A DNA stretch of 64,000 bases from Streptomyces sp. SS1-1 (GTDB taxonomy: Bacteria; Actinomycetota; Actinomycetes; Streptomycetales; Streptomycetaceae), in contig NZ_WBXN01000004.1 in NCBI RefSeq assembly GCF_008973465.1, positions 2,046,001 to 2,110,000 of the forward strand, written 5' to 3'. The position numbers and the translations under genes are program-made. The notes beneath the pieces were generated by a model. It ran no database searches. It had not been told where the DNA came from and saw only the letters and a program-made list of their open reading frames with translations. Positions 24,814 to 34,120 of the stretch are shown here, piece by piece. Numbering within the stretch: position 1 is the stretch's first letter; every line of letters starts with the position of its first letter.

Positions 24814-26046
24814 ATGGGCATGACGGGGGGCAGTGACTGGCAGCACGATCTGTTGCGGGAGCTCGCCGGCGATTCCTCCCGGGAGGCACCGGTCCTGTCC
24901 GCGTCCGGCGGGTCCGACCCGGTCTCCGCCTCCCCCACGCGGCCAGACACAGGACCGACGCCGGCCCCGGCCCCGGCACCCGCACCCGCACCCGCACCCG
25001 CACCCGCACCCGAGTCGAATTCCTCCGCCGTCCCACGCCGGATCCCCGCCTCGCAGGCACCTGCCCGGCCCCCTGTCCCTGCCCCGGCTCACGCCCCGGC
25101 GTCAGCCCTGGCCCCGGCCCCGGTGTCGGCCCCCGAGTCCCTCCCCACCATCGACCCCCGCCTCACCTTCGCCCTCGGCCGCCCTCAGCACGGCGACTCG
25201 GTCGCCCGCCGCACCGGGCGCTCCCTGCGGCAGCTCACCGCCTCCGCCGGGCAGGAGGTCGCCGAACAGACGCGGAGGGCGCAGGAGTTGCAGCAACCGG
25301 TGACGACCGGCAGGGTCATCGCGGTCACCTCGATCCGGGGCGGCGTCGGCAAGTCGACAGTGTCCGCGCTGCTGAGCCGTACCTTCAACCACTACCGGCA
25401 CGACCCGGTGCTCGCCCTGGAGGCCGACGCGGCGCTCGGCACGCTCCCCGTACGGCTGGGCGCGGACACGGTGCGCTGGTGCTGCGCCGACCTCGCGCGG
25501 ATCCTCACCCCCTCCATGCGGCTGACCGACGTGACCGGCTACCTGGTGCCGGTGGCCGACGGCGGCTGGCTGCTGCCCGCGGGCCAGGGCCGGGTCGGCG
25601 CCCCGCTGGACCTGCGCGCCTACATGACGGTGACGTCGGCCCTGCGGCGCTATTTCGCCGTGACGGTGGTGGACTGCGAGACACTGCCCGGCGAGGTGGC
25701 GCGCGCCGCGATGGACACCGCCCACGCACGGGTGGTCGTCGCGCCGATGACGGCCGAGGGCGTGCACGGCACCCGCCAGGTCCTGGACTGGCTCGGCCGG
25801 TTGCCGCACTCCGCCCTGGACACCACCGTCGTCGCCCTGAGCACGGTCTCCCCCGACACCACGCTGGATGTGAGGTCCGCCGTCGCGCACCTGCGTGAGC
25901 CCGGCGTACCGGTGATCCACCTCCCCTACGACCGTCATCTCGCCCAAGGAGGCCCCATCCACACCGCCATGCTGAGCCAGGCCACCCGCGACGCGGCCGT
26001 CCGTCTGGCCGCCGAGGTGACAGGGCGGGCGGTGCGCGCCCGGTGA
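24814..26046 (+). CDS. MinD/ParA-like ATPase of the T7SS locus
   Basis: A 410-residue protein with a long disordered N-terminus and a C-terminal deviant Walker ATPase. Residues about 50-110 are Pro/Ala-rich, including an exact hexamer microsatellite. The ATPase begins at GRVIAVTSIRGGVGKSTVSALLSR (about residues 166-189) and has the MinD-type GGVGKST, with Lys at both ends of the loop, and the LALEADAALG switch. MinD-like proteins of this kind (EspI-related) are found next to EccC in many actinobacterial type VII loci and may act as energy-dependent regulators. Its stop overlaps the EccC start by four bases (GTGA). Confidence 0.85.
   Translation: MGMTGGSDWQHDLLRELAGDSSREAPVLSASGGSDPVSASPTRPDTGPTPAPAPAPAPAPAPAPAPESNSSAVPRRIPASQAPARPPVPAPAHAPASALAPAPVSAPESLPTIDPRLTFALGRPQHGDSVARRTGRSLRQLTASAGQEVAEQTRRAQELQQPVTTGRVIAVTSIRGGVGKSTVSALLSRTFNHYRHDPVLALEADAALGTLPVRLGADTVRWCCADLARILTPSMRLTDVTGYLVPVADGGWLLPAGQGRVGAPLDLRAYMTVTSALRRYFAVTVVDCETLPGEVARAAMDTAHARVVVAPMTAEGVHGTRQVLDWLGRLPHSALDTTVVALSTVSPDTTLDVRSAVAHLREPGVPVIHLPYDRHLAQGGPIHTAMLSQATRDAAVRLAAEVTGRAVRAR
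24976..25011 (+). repeat. Hexamer microsatellite (GCACCC)6 in the MinD-like gene
   Basis: Six exact copies of GCACCC encode Ala-Pro pairs in the N-terminal disordered region. In-frame changes in copy number would only lengthen or shorten the linker. Confidence 0.9.
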
Positions 26047-29000
26047 CCCAGCAGATCGTCCACCGGCCCGCGCGGTCCACCCGGCCGCCGGCCCCTGCCG
26101 AGCCGCGCACGATCGAGGCGCCGCCGAACCTGCCCGAGGGCAAGATCGGCAGTGCGGCCACCGCGCTGCTGCCCATGGCCGGAGTACTGAGTTCCGTCGT
26201 GCTGATGACGGTCGTCCGCAACAGCCAGTTCGCCGTGATCGGCGCGATCGTGCTGGTCGTGGCGCTGTTCGGGGCGGTGGCCCTGTTCCTGTCCCAGCGG
26301 GGCAAGGGGCAGCGCACGCGGCGCACCCAGCGGGAACGGTATCTGGAGTATCTGGAGCGGCTGCGCGAGGAGTTGGGCGCGGCGGAGCGGGAACGGCGGC
26401 AGCGTGCCCGGCTGCTCGATCCGCCACCGGAGGCGTTGTACGACCTCGGGCGCGACCCGGCGCGACGGTGGGAGCGCCGCCGTCAGGACGCCGACTTCCT
26501 CCGGGTGCGGGCGGGGATCGGTGACGTACCGGCTCAGGAACTGGCGATCGCGCGGAGCGACGCCGGCGGCGTGCTCACCCCGCCGGATCCGTTCATGCTG
26601 AACGAGGCCCGCGCTCTGCTGCACCGCTTCGCCACGACCACGGACTTCCCGCTCACCGTGCCGCTGGACCGGGCCGGCGACGTCAGCGTCGTCGGCGACC
26701 GGGAGGGCGTGCTCGGGGTCGCCCGCGCCCTGCTTCTGCAGACGGCGGTCACGCATGCGCCCGACGACGTGGCGCTCGCCCTGGCCACGGCCGACGAGTC
26801 CGCGTGGGCCTGGGCCAAGTGGCTTCCGCACGTCCTCGATACCCAGGCGCACGACGGTCCCGTCGCCGCCCGCCGGATCGCCCCCGACCTGGCCGCGCTG
26901 GCCCGCCTGTGCGGGGCCGATCTGCGACGGCGTGCCGCGTACGCGGCCGAGGTGCGCCGCGGCCTGTCCGGCAGGGACGCGCTGCGGCTGACCTCGCGCA
27001 TGCTCGTCGTCGCCGACACCTACGGCGACACCGCCTCCGAACTCCCCCGCCCGGACTCGGCGATCGGCCTGCCCGACATGGGCGTCACCGTGCTGCACCT
27101 GCTCGAACAGCAGGTGCATGAGCCCGACCAGGTCGCCGTACGCATCACCGTCGACGCCGGCCGGATCACCGTGGAGGACCTGCGCGCCCCCGAGGTCCCG
27201 GCCGCCCACGGCACGTCCGACGCGGTGACCGGTCCCGGCGCCGAGGGCGTCGCCCGTCTGCTTGCGCCGCTGCGGCTGTCGGCCGAGTCGGCGGCCGAGG
27301 GTACACCGGTGTCCGGGCCGGTGGACTTTCCCGCGCTCCTGGGCATCGACGACCCGGCCACGCTCGACCTCGAACGACTGTGGGCGCCGCGCGGCGAACG
27401 GGACTTCCTGCGCGTCCCCATCGGCCTCACGGACCGGCACGAGCCGGTGCTGCTGGACCTGAAGGAGTCCTCCCAGCTGGGCATGGGGCCGCACGGCCTG
27501 TGCGTGGGCGCCACCGGCTCGGGCAAGAGCGAGTTGCTGCGCACCCTGGTCCTCGCCCTCGCGGCCACCCATTCCCCGGAGGACCTGGCCCTCGTCCTGG
27601 TCGACTACAAGGGCGGCGCCACCTTCGCTCCGTTCGCCGAACTCCCGCACGTTGCCGGGGTGATCACCAACCTGGAGAACCAGGCGGGCCTCCTGGAACG
27701 CGTCCACGCCAGCCTGGCCGGCGAGGTCAAACGCCGCCAGCAGGTCCTCAAGGACGCGGGGAACATCGCCGACATCGGCCACTACGCCGGCCTGCGCGCC
27801 ACGAAGCGCCCGGACCTCGAGCCCCTCCCGCACCTGTTCGTCGTCATCGACGAGTTCGGCGAACTCATCACCGCCAAGCCGGACTTCATCGACCTGTTCC
27901 TGTCCATCGGCCGTATCGGGCGCTCCATCGGCGTGCACCTGCTGCTGTCCAGCCAGCGCATCGAGGGCGGGAAGCTCAAGGGCCTGGACACCTACCTCTC
28001 CTACCGTCTCGGACTGCGCACCTTCTCCGCCGACGAGTCCCGCACCGTCCTGGACACCACGGACGCCTTCCACCTGCCGCCGCTGCCCGGCTTCGGCTAC
28101 CTCAAGGTCGACACCTCCACGTACGAACGCTTCAAGGCCGGGTACGTCTCGGGTGCGCACCATGGCCCGGCCCGGCTCGAGAAGCGTGACGACGAGCCGC
28201 TCGCCCTGCCCTACCCGACGTACAGCGCGCCACGGCAGGCGGAGGCGGCAGAGGAGTCCGTCGCCACCAAGCGCGAGACGGGCCCGACCGTCCTGTCGGT
28301 CATGGTCGGCCGACTCGCCACCGGCGCCCCGCCGGTACGCCGGATCTGGCTGCCCCCGCTGCCCGACGCCACCACCCTGGACGCGGCCGCGGGCCCCCTG
28401 CGGTCCGGCCCGGACGGTCCCCGCCTCGCCCACACCGACGGACCGCTCCGCGTCCCGCTCGGCATCCTCGACGACCCGGCCCGCCAGTGGCAGCGGCCCT
28501 GGCTGCTGGATCTGACGGTCGCGGGCGGCCATGCGGCCGTCATCGGCGGCCCGCAGTCCGGCAAGACCACCCTGCTGCGCACCCTCGTCCTCTCGCTGGC
28601 CCTCACCCACACGCCCCACGACGTCGCCGTGTACGGCCTCGACCTCGTCGGCGGTGGCCTGTCCGCCCTGGCCGGCCTGCCCCACGTCGGGGGCATGGCT
28701 TCCCGCGCAGACCACGAACGCGCCGCACGTACCGTCGCCGAGGTACGGGCCATGCTCACACGACGCGAGGAAGCGTTCCGCGAGCACGGCATCGACTCCG
28801 TCGACCAGCTGCGCCACCTGCGCGCGCGGGGACGGCTGCCGGAACTCGGCGCCACGGACGTCGTCCTGGTCATCGACGGCTTCGGCGCCCTGCGGGAGGA
28901 GTTCGCCGACCTGGACGACGCGGTGGCCGACCTCCTCAAGCGCGGCAGCGGCTACGGCATCCACGTCGTCGCGGGCATGCTGCGCTGGAACGACGTCCGC

Positions 29001-30023
29001 ATCGCCACCCAGTCCCTGTTCGGCAGCCGCGTCGAACTGCGCCTCAACGACCCGGCCGACTCCACCATCGACCGCAAGCTCTCCGAGACCCTCTCCCCCG
29101 ACGCCCCCGGCCGTGCGCTGACCGACGGCAAGCTGTTCGCGCAGGTCGCCCTGCCCCGTATCGACAGCCGGCCCACCACCGGCGATCTGGGCCCCGCCCT
29201 GGAGCGCACGGCCCGCACCATCCGCGCGTCCTGGCACGGCGAAGTCGCCCCTCCGGTACGGGTGCTGCCCACCCGCCTGCCAGCCGGCCGGCTGCCCTCC
29301 CCTGCCACGGAACCGGTGAAGATCCCCTTCGGAGTCGACCAGGACACCCTCGCCCCGGCGCTCCTCGACCTGTTCGGGACCGACCAGCACCTGCTGGTCC
29401 TCGGCGACAACGAATGCGGGAAGACCAACCTGCTCAAGCTCGTGGCCGGACAGCTCGTCGAACGGTACGGGGACAAGGAACTCGTCTTCGGCGTCTTCGA
29501 CCCGCGCCGCGGCCTGCGCGGCGCCATCCCCGAGCCCTACCGCGGCGGCTACGCCCACAACGCCAAGCTCGCCGCCGCCCTGTCCACCGGGATCGCCGCC
29601 GAGTTGGAGAAGCGCCTGCCCGAGACGGCAGACCCCGACGCGCCGCCGACCGACGAGCCCGCCTTCACCGGACCCCGGATCGTCATCCTCGTCGACGACT
29701 ACGACATCCTCACCGCCGCCGGACAGCAACCGCTGTCCCCCTTCCTTCCGTACCTGTCCTCCGCTCAGGACATCGGCCTGCACTTCGTCCTCGCCCGCCG
29801 TACCGCAGGCGCCTCCCGCGCCTTGTACGAACCTCTGTTGACCGCCCTGCGGGAAACCGGCACAGCCGCGCTGGTCATGACCGGCGAACGCACCGAGGGC
29901 CAGCTCTTCCCCGGTCTGTACGCCTCGGCGCAGCCACCGGGACGCGGCACCCTCGTCCGCCGAGGCCGCCGGCACCAGCTGATCCAGACCGCCCTGACCG
30001 ACGAAGAGGCCGACGAAGAGTGA
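26043..30023 (+). CDS. eccC: EccC, FtsK/SpoIIIE-type ATPase of type VII secretion
   Basis: A 1326-residue motor protein of the type VII machine. Residues about 40-90 contain two membrane spans (TALLPMAGVLSSVVLMTVV and FAVIGAIVLVVALFGAVALF). Three ATPase domains follow, with P-loops GATGSGKSE (about residue 492), GGPQSGKTT (about 835) and GDNECGKTN (about 1121). The first domain's Walker B is LVLVDYKGGATF; the second ends in VLVIDGFGALREEF. All three P-loop lysines are present. EccC binds Esx substrates through its last domain and drives export. It ends four bases beyond the start of the DUF6177 gene. Confidence 0.93.
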   Translation: MTQQIVHRPARSTRPPAPAEPRTIEAPPNLPEGKIGSAATALLPMAGVLSSVVLMTVVRNSQFAVIGAIVLVVALFGAVALFLSQRGKGQRTRRTQRERYLEYLERLREELGAAERERRQRARLLDPPPEALYDLGRDPARRWERRRQDADFLRVRAGIGDVPAQELAIARSDAGGVLTPPDPFMLNEARALLHRFATTTDFPLTVPLDRAGDVSVVGDREGVLGVARALLLQTAVTHAPDDVALALATADESAWAWAKWLPHVLDTQAHDGPVAARRIAPDLAALARLCGADLRRRAAYAAEVRRGLSGRDALRLTSRMLVVADTYGDTASELPRPDSAIGLPDMGVTVLHLLEQQVHEPDQVAVRITVDAGRITVEDLRAPEVPAAHGTSDAVTGPGAEGVARLLAPLRLSAESAAEGTPVSGPVDFPALLGIDDPATLDLERLWAPRGERDFLRVPIGLTDRHEPVLLDLKESSQLGMGPHGLCVGATGSGKSELLRTLVLALAATHSPEDLALVLVDYKGGATFAPFAELPHVAGVITNLENQAGLLERVHASLAGEVKRRQQVLKDAGNIADIGHYAGLRATKRPDLEPLPHLFVVIDEFGELITAKPDFIDLFLSIGRIGRSIGVHLLLSSQRIEGGKLKGLDTYLSYRLGLRTFSADESRTVLDTTDAFHLPPLPGFGYLKVDTSTYERFKAGYVSGAHHGPARLEKRDDEPLALPYPTYSAPRQAEAAEESVATKRETGPTVLSVMVGRLATGAPPVRRIWLPPLPDATTLDAAAGPLRSGPDGPRLAHTDGPLRVPLGILDDPARQWQRPWLLDLTVAGGHAAVIGGPQSGKTTLLRTLVLSLALTHTPHDVAVYGLDLVGGGLSALAGLPHVGGMASRADHERAARTVAEVRAMLTRREEAFREHGIDSVDQLRHLRARGRLPELGATDVVLVIDGFGALREEFADLDDAVADLLKRGSGYGIHVVAGMLRWNDVRIATQSLFGSRVELRLNDPADSTIDRKLSETLSPDAPGRALTDGKLFAQVALPRIDSRPTTGDLGPALERTARTIRASWHGEVAPPVRVLPTRLPAGRLPSPATEPVKIPFGVDQDTLAPALLDLFGTDQHLLVLGDNECGKTNLLKLVAGQLVERYGDKELVFGVFDPRRGLRGAIPEPYRGGYAHNAKLAAALSTGIAAELEKRLPETADPDAPPTDEPAFTGPRIVILVDDYDILTAAGQQPLSPFLPYLSSAQDIGLHFVLARRTAGASRALYEPLLTALRETGTAALVMTGERTEGQLFPGLYASAQPPGRGTLVRRGRRHQLIQTALTDEEADEE

Positions 30024-31421
30024 CCAAGGACGTCATCGCCCTCACCCCGAGGATGCCGGACCTGCCCACGCTCCTGGCGGGCCTGTACGCGGGCGGCCCC
30101 GACCTCGGCGTGAGCACGACGGCCGACGGCGCCGTCGTACAGCTGTGCGCCCCCGACGGGCGGCCTCTGGTCTCCGTGGAAGCCCCGATCCTCGTCCAGG
30201 TGCCCGGCGAGACCGGCCGCCTGCTCGGGCACCCCGTCGCGGACGGCCCGGTGTGGTGGACCGAGGCCCGGGCGTCGGCCGCCGTCCCCGAGGCCGGACG
30301 CCTCGCCGGCTCCTTCGCCGGGCGCCTGGCCACCGTCCTCGACGGCACGGTCTGGCCCCCTGAGGCCGCCACCACGGACGCCGTCCCCGTCACCACCGAC
30401 TTCTCGGCGATCCCGGTGCCCGCCGCCTCGGCCCCCGCGGTGGACGTCCTCACCGACTCGACAGCCGTGGTCATGCAGGACAGGCCCCTGGTCGCCATGA
30501 CCAGCTGGCTCTCCGACGCACTGCGCACCGCGACCGCCGCCGGCCAGGCCCTGCAGATCGTCACCCCGCTCACCGCCCGCCTCACACTGCCGACCCGCTT
30601 GGCCCTGCGCGGCCTGCCCAACCGCTGGGTGGTCCAGGACCCCGAGCACGGCTACTACGACGGCCTGTCCGGTGCCGTACTCCACTGGAAGGACGGCACC
30701 TTCACCCCCGTTCGGGACACGGCCGGCACCACCTCCGTGGCCGAGGTGTTCAAGACGTCCCCCGAGACCGGCGAACGTCAGCTTCTGCTGACGCTGCGCA
30801 CGCGGCACCCCGCGGACACGGACCTCGTACTCGGCGGCGCAGTGGAGGCCGCGTTCCGGCACCTGACCGGCTCCGCACCAGCGGGATGGAGCACCGCCGA
30901 ACCGGTCAACCTCCCCTGGTCCACCCGCCGGCTGACCGACCTCGCCCGGGCCCGTGCACCCCGCCCCAGCTGGCTGATCGCCGTCGGACAGCCCGACCGC
31001 CCCGCTCTCGCCACCCTGCGCGTGCTCCGGACGGCGGCGGGCGTCGAAGAGGACATCACCCTCGTACTCGGCTACGCGGAACACGAGACACCGCCTCTGC
31101 ACGCGGTCGAGCCTCTCGCAGCCGAACTGGACGCCGCGCACGGCCTCGTCACGCTGCTCACGGCGCTCCGCTCCGCACGCGGCGATCTCACCGTCCCCGC
31201 GCGGCTCGAGCCGCCTCCGCTCCCCGTGTCCTTCACGCTCGGCCACGACGAGGTCCGTCGCACCGGGCGACCGCCCCACGCCCCGCCCCCGTGCCGCTCG
31301 GCGTCCCGGCCGAGCCCGCCCTGCACTACCCCTGGGCGACGGAACGGACCCGCGGGCCTGGTCCACCTTCGGACTGCTCACCCAGCACCTCAGGGCGTCC
31401 AGGTCGGCGGTCCGTCCTTGA
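30020..31421 (+). CDS. DUF6177-like T7SS-associated protein, 3' end frameshifted
   Basis: A protein of the DUF6177 type, usually found directly after eccC in Streptomyces. The GTG at 30020 overlaps the EccC stop by four bases. The frame matches the family until about residue 415, then becomes low-complexity Arg/Pro-rich and runs to 31633, over the start of the next gene. Restoring one G in GGG at 31265-31267 and one C in CCCC at 31329-31332 gives a coherent end (VPLGVPAEPALHYP then GDGTDPRAWSTFGLL) and a stop at 31419-31421, 467 residues in all. Both sites are homopolymers, so real mutations and sequencing errors are equally possible. The function of the family is unknown. Confidence 0.78.
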
Positions 31422-31430
31422 GGAGGAACG

Positions 31431-31493
31431 GTGGCTCAGCGCTCCCCGACGTCTCCGTCACCTCATGGTCACCAAGCGTGCACATCCGCCTGA
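31431..31493 (+). CDS. Possible 20-residue reading frame with strong ribosome-binding site
   Basis: GTG 31431 follows GAGGAGG by a few bases and opens a frame of 20 codons (begins VAQRSPTSPSP). The site is strong, but the product is not recognised and the frame is short. It may be the stump of a longer gene that once continued the type VII locus, or meaningless. No homologue is known to me. Confidence 0.2.
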   Translation: MAQRSPTSPSPHGHQACTSA

Positions 31494-31556
31494 CAAACTA
31501 CGCAGGACATCGCCGTATCGGCGGACAACACTCATTCATCAGCGGGGATTCGACAC

Positions 31557-32204
31557 ATGCGCAAGGCGCGTATCGCACTGACGGCCGTTCTGGTGTCCAC
31601 GCTCGGCTTCGGGCTCACGGCATGCAACGGTGACAGCGAGGACGGGGCGACGGAGAAGGAGTCGCCGACGGCGGCGGCTACGGCGCCCTCGCCGGACGGG
31701 GCGAGCCCGAGCGCCGACGGCGGCGACAGCGAGGGCGGCGACACCCAGCCGGCGGGCGATGTCACCGCGCCGGGCACCGGGCTGAAGGTCGGCGACAAGG
31801 CGGTCCTGCCCTTCGAGTACGCCAAGAAGAAGGGCACGCTCGCGATCACCGTCACGGCGATCGACAAGGGCACCGAGGCCGACATGTCCCGGTTCGGGGA
31901 GCGGGCGAAGGGCCTGACGCCGTACTTCATCAAGATGAAGGTCGAGAACGTCGGCGACACCGACCTCTCGCGCGCGTACGTCCAGCTCAGGGGGCTTCTG
32001 GACGGCGGCCGGAGCACGGGCGTCTCGCTGATCGGCGACATCCCGGGCAAGTGCGACAAGGAATCCGCGCCCGCCGAGTTCGGCAAGGGCGTGTCGTACG
32101 AGACCTGCTCGCTCGCCGCGTCGCAGAACGGCGCTGTCACGGGCGCCGAGTTCGACGACGGTGACGCGTACGGCGACAAGCCGGTCGTCTGGACCGCCGG
32201 CTGA
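31557..32204 (+). CDS. Predicted lipoprotein with Ig-like domain (DUF4352-like)
   Basis: A 215-residue exported lipoprotein. The signal peptide ends in a lipobox (GLTAC, Cys about residue 23), followed by a low-complexity Ser/Gly/Ala/Asp linker to about residue 75. The rest is a beta-sandwich domain of the type described in DUF4352 proteins (KGTLAITVTAIDKG, KMKVENVGDTDLS) with two further cysteines likely to form a disulfide (GKCDKES and YETCSLA). Its function is unknown. It is preceded by about 60 AT-richer bases with a possible promoter and is followed 14 bases later by the RNase P RNA on the other strand. Confidence 0.82.
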   Translation: MRKARIALTAVLVSTLGFGLTACNGDSEDGATEKESPTAAATAPSPDGASPSADGGDSEGGDTQPAGDVTAPGTGLKVGDKAVLPFEYAKKKGTLAITVTAIDKGTEADMSRFGERAKGLTPYFIKMKVENVGDTDLSRAYVQLRGLLDGGRSTGVSLIGDIPGKCDKESAPAEFGKGVSYETCSLAASQNGAVTGAEFDDGDAYGDKPVVWTAG

Positions 32205-32217
32205 TCCAGGAGCTGTC

Positions 32218-32631
32218 AGCGGCAGACGAGTCGGGCTGTACGCCGGGTTCTGTTCCCCGGTTCCCTCGCGGGAGCCGGGGCGACGGCCATCCATCTAGGG
32301 CCGGTGTTGCCACCGGCCTCGTGCGGTCTACCCGCGGACTCGGGCGGGCAGCCCTCGAACGTCCGCGCAGAGCGCCTTTCACAGCGCTCCTCTTGACCTT
32401 GCTCCGGGTGGGGTTTACCTAGCTGCCTGAGTCACCCCAGGCACTGGTGGTCTCTTACACCACCGTTTCACCCTTACCCGGCACCGAAGTGCCGGGCGGT
32501 CTGCTTTCTGTGGCACTGTCCCGCGGGTCACCCCGGGTGGCCGTTAGCCACCACCCTGCCCTGTGGAGCCCGGACGTTCCTCGGGGAGCCCCTGAGGGCT
32601 CCACGCGGCCGTCCGCCCGGCTCGTCTGCCG
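32218..32631 (-). ncRNA. rnpB: RNase P RNA (bacterial class A)
   Basis: The minus strand carries a bacterial RNase P RNA of about 414 bases, the catalytic RNA that cuts tRNA precursors. Conserved pieces are visible: the P4 5' strand and universally conserved loop near GAGGAACGTCCGGGCTCC, the GGTAAGGGTGAAACGGTGG core with the P10/11 region, the GTAAACCCCACC segment that precedes the tRNA CCA-binding loop, and the end strand pairing CGGCAGACGAG (3') with CGTCTGCCG (5'). Ends are estimated from the P1 pairing and are good to a few bases. A -10-like TACCAT lies just upstream on the minus strand. Confidence 0.95.
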
Positions 32632-32678
32632 TATCGACCATGGTACCGGCCGGAAGGGGGCGGTCGTCGCCGGGCGGG

Positions 32679-33218
32679 TCAGAGGAGGTCGGTCGTCTCC
32701 AGTTCGAAGGCGAAGGGGGCGGGGAGGGCGAGCGGTTTACCGAGGGGGCGGGTGCAACGCCCTCGGTAGTCATCCTTCTCCGGCAGGCTGTAGAGGGTGA
32801 TCTGCGAGGCGTCGCGGTCGAGCAGGAGGTACAGGGGGACACGACCGCGGGCGTAGCAGCGGCGTTTGGGCTCGCGGTCTCTCCGGGGGTTGGCGGCCGT
32901 CACCTCCAGCACCATGGCGACGCCGTCGCAGGGCATCCAGGGCCCCGCTCCCGCGAAGAGGTCGGCCTCCAGAGGAGCGAAGGTGCCGTCCGGGATCACG
33001 TGGTCGGCAGGGCTCGAGTCGCCGCTCACCAGTCGCAGCCCCTTGTTCTCCGAGAAGTCCATCTCGGTCCCGGAGTGCTTGATGACCTGCCGCACGATCC
33101 GGCTGACGTACTTCTCGTGATCTCCGTCCGGCGGCGGCGCCACGACGATCTCCCCGTCGACCAGCTCGGCCCGGAAGCCCTGAAGTGGGTCCAGGCTCAG
33201 GAAGCCCTCCAGGAGCAC
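32679..33218 (-). CDS. Uma2 family (DUF820) restriction-endonuclease-fold protein
   Basis: A 179-residue protein with the PD-(D/E)XK fold of the Uma2 family, which is expanded in Streptomyces. The substrate of these proteins is unknown. Family landmarks are FRAELVDGEIVVAPPPDG, the VIPDGTF acidic motif, MVLEVTAANPRRD (with catalytic-type Glu) and YARGRVPLYLLLDRD. The GTG at 33218 was taken as start because a GGGAG lies eight bases upstream; family members often begin 20-30 residues earlier, and the upstream sequence contains a MAQPD-like piece in another frame, so the N-terminus may be truncated. Confidence 0.83.
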   Translation of the reverse strand: MLLEGFLSLDPLQGFRAELVDGEIVVAPPPDGDHEKYVSRIVRQVIKHSGTEMDFSENKGLRLVSGDSSPADHVIPDGTFAPLEADLFAGAGPWMPCDGVAMVLEVTAANPRRDREPKRRCYARGRVPLYLLLDRDASQITLYSLPEKDDYRGRCTRPLGKPLALPAPFAFELETTDLL

Positions 33219-33330
33219 TCTGTCCGCTCCCTTCCTCCGTCATCGGTCAGGCTGGGCCATCGGACGGTCATCTGTCCCAGGGAGAGGGCGTACGTCCCTC
33301 GAACGTGGCACAGCCCCCGCCTGCCGTCCC

Positions 33331-33361
33331 TTGACCTTGCCGCGACGTCAACGTCTGTACT
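33331..33361 (+). promoter_or_regulatory. MerR-type promoter with 19-bp spacer
   Basis: -35 TTGACC (33331-33336), a 19-bp spacer and -10 TGTACT (33356-33361), with the dyad TTGAC...GTCAA (33331-33351) overlapping the -35 and spacer. This is the classic overlong spacer of MerR-controlled promoters. Transcription would start at about the ATG of the downstream merR-like gene (33368). Confidence 0.75.
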
Positions 33362-33367
33362 GGTCCC

Positions 33368-34120
33368 ATGCGGATCGGAGAACTCGCCGCCGCGGTCGGG
33401 GTCACCACGCGGGCCGTGCGGCACTACCACCATCAGGGGCTTTTGCCCGAGCCGGAGCGGCGGGCCAACGGGTATCGGGAGTACACCCTGCGGCACGCCG
33501 TCGTGCTGGCGCGGATCCGGCGGCTGACGGAGCTGGGGCTGGGGCTCGCCGAGGTGCGGGACGTGCTGGCCGAGGACGCGGGGAAGGATCTCGTCGAGGT
33601 GCTGGGCGAGCTCGACGCCGACCTCGCCCGGCAGGAGGCGGCCGTCCGGGAGCGGCGGGCGCGGTTGCGGGCACTGCTGGACATGGAGGGCGGGCTGCCC
33701 GCCGAGGGGCCGGTGTCGCCGGGACTGGCGGCGCTGTTCCGGGACATGGCCCGGGTGACCGACTCCCCGATGGCGGCCAAGGACCGTGAGTTGCTCGCTC
33801 TCATCGAGACCTCGGCGGCGCCCGGGGCCGGTGAGCGGGTCGTGGCCGCGCTCGGCGACGCGTTCGCCGTGCCCGGGGCGCAGGAGCGGGCCGTCGCCGC
33901 GTACGCCCTGCTCGACGGTCTCGCCGACGCCGATCCCACCGATCCGCGGGTGGACGAGGCCGCGCGGGCCCTCGTGGACTGTCTGCCCCGTGAGGTGCTG
34001 CCGGAGGGGTTCGCGGTCGACTCCGGTGACAGTTTTCTGCGGGCCTTCTACGCCGATTTCCCGGCGGCCCAGGCGGAGGCCGTCCGTCGGGCGCTGGTGA
34101 TGATCTCGGAGCGGGGGTGA
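33368..34120 (+). CDS. MerR family transcriptional regulator
   Basis: A 250-residue MerR-family activator/repressor. Residues 1-70 form the winged helix: MRIGELAAAVGVTTRAVRHYHHQGLLPEPER, then the long LAEVRDVLAED helix, and a coiled-coil dimer helix follows. The C-terminal 140 residues are a helical effector domain with no motif I recognise; cysteines for metal binding are absent, so a metal-ion sensor is unlikely. It is preceded by its own MerR-type promoter and probably autoregulates. The ATG at 33368 is at the expected transcription start, so the mRNA is likely leaderless. The next gene overlaps it by four bases. Confidence 0.88.
   Translation: MRIGELAAAVGVTTRAVRHYHHQGLLPEPERRANGYREYTLRHAVVLARIRRLTELGLGLAEVRDVLAEDAGKDLVEVLGELDADLARQEAAVRERRARLRALLDMEGGLPAEGPVSPGLAALFRDMARVTDSPMAAKDRELLALIETSAAPGAGERVVAALGDAFAVPGAQERAVAAYALLDGLADADPTDPRVDEAARALVDCLPREVLPEGFAVDSGDSFLRAFYADFPAAQAEAVRRALVMISERG

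Noticed and set aside
25935..29975. Minus-strand frame of 1346 codons opposite EccC
   Set aside because: The EccC ATPase motifs are on the plus strand; the opposite frame has only composition-driven Gln/Gly/Val runs.
28487..30019. Part of a long frame on the plus strand ahead of the DUF6177 gene
   Set aside because: Before 30020 this frame overlaps EccC and reads as Arg/Pro-rich noise; the real gene begins at the GTG at 30020.
32218..32631. Protein-coding frames over the RNase P RNA
   Set aside because: The sequence matches rnpB core elements; overlapping frames are chance.
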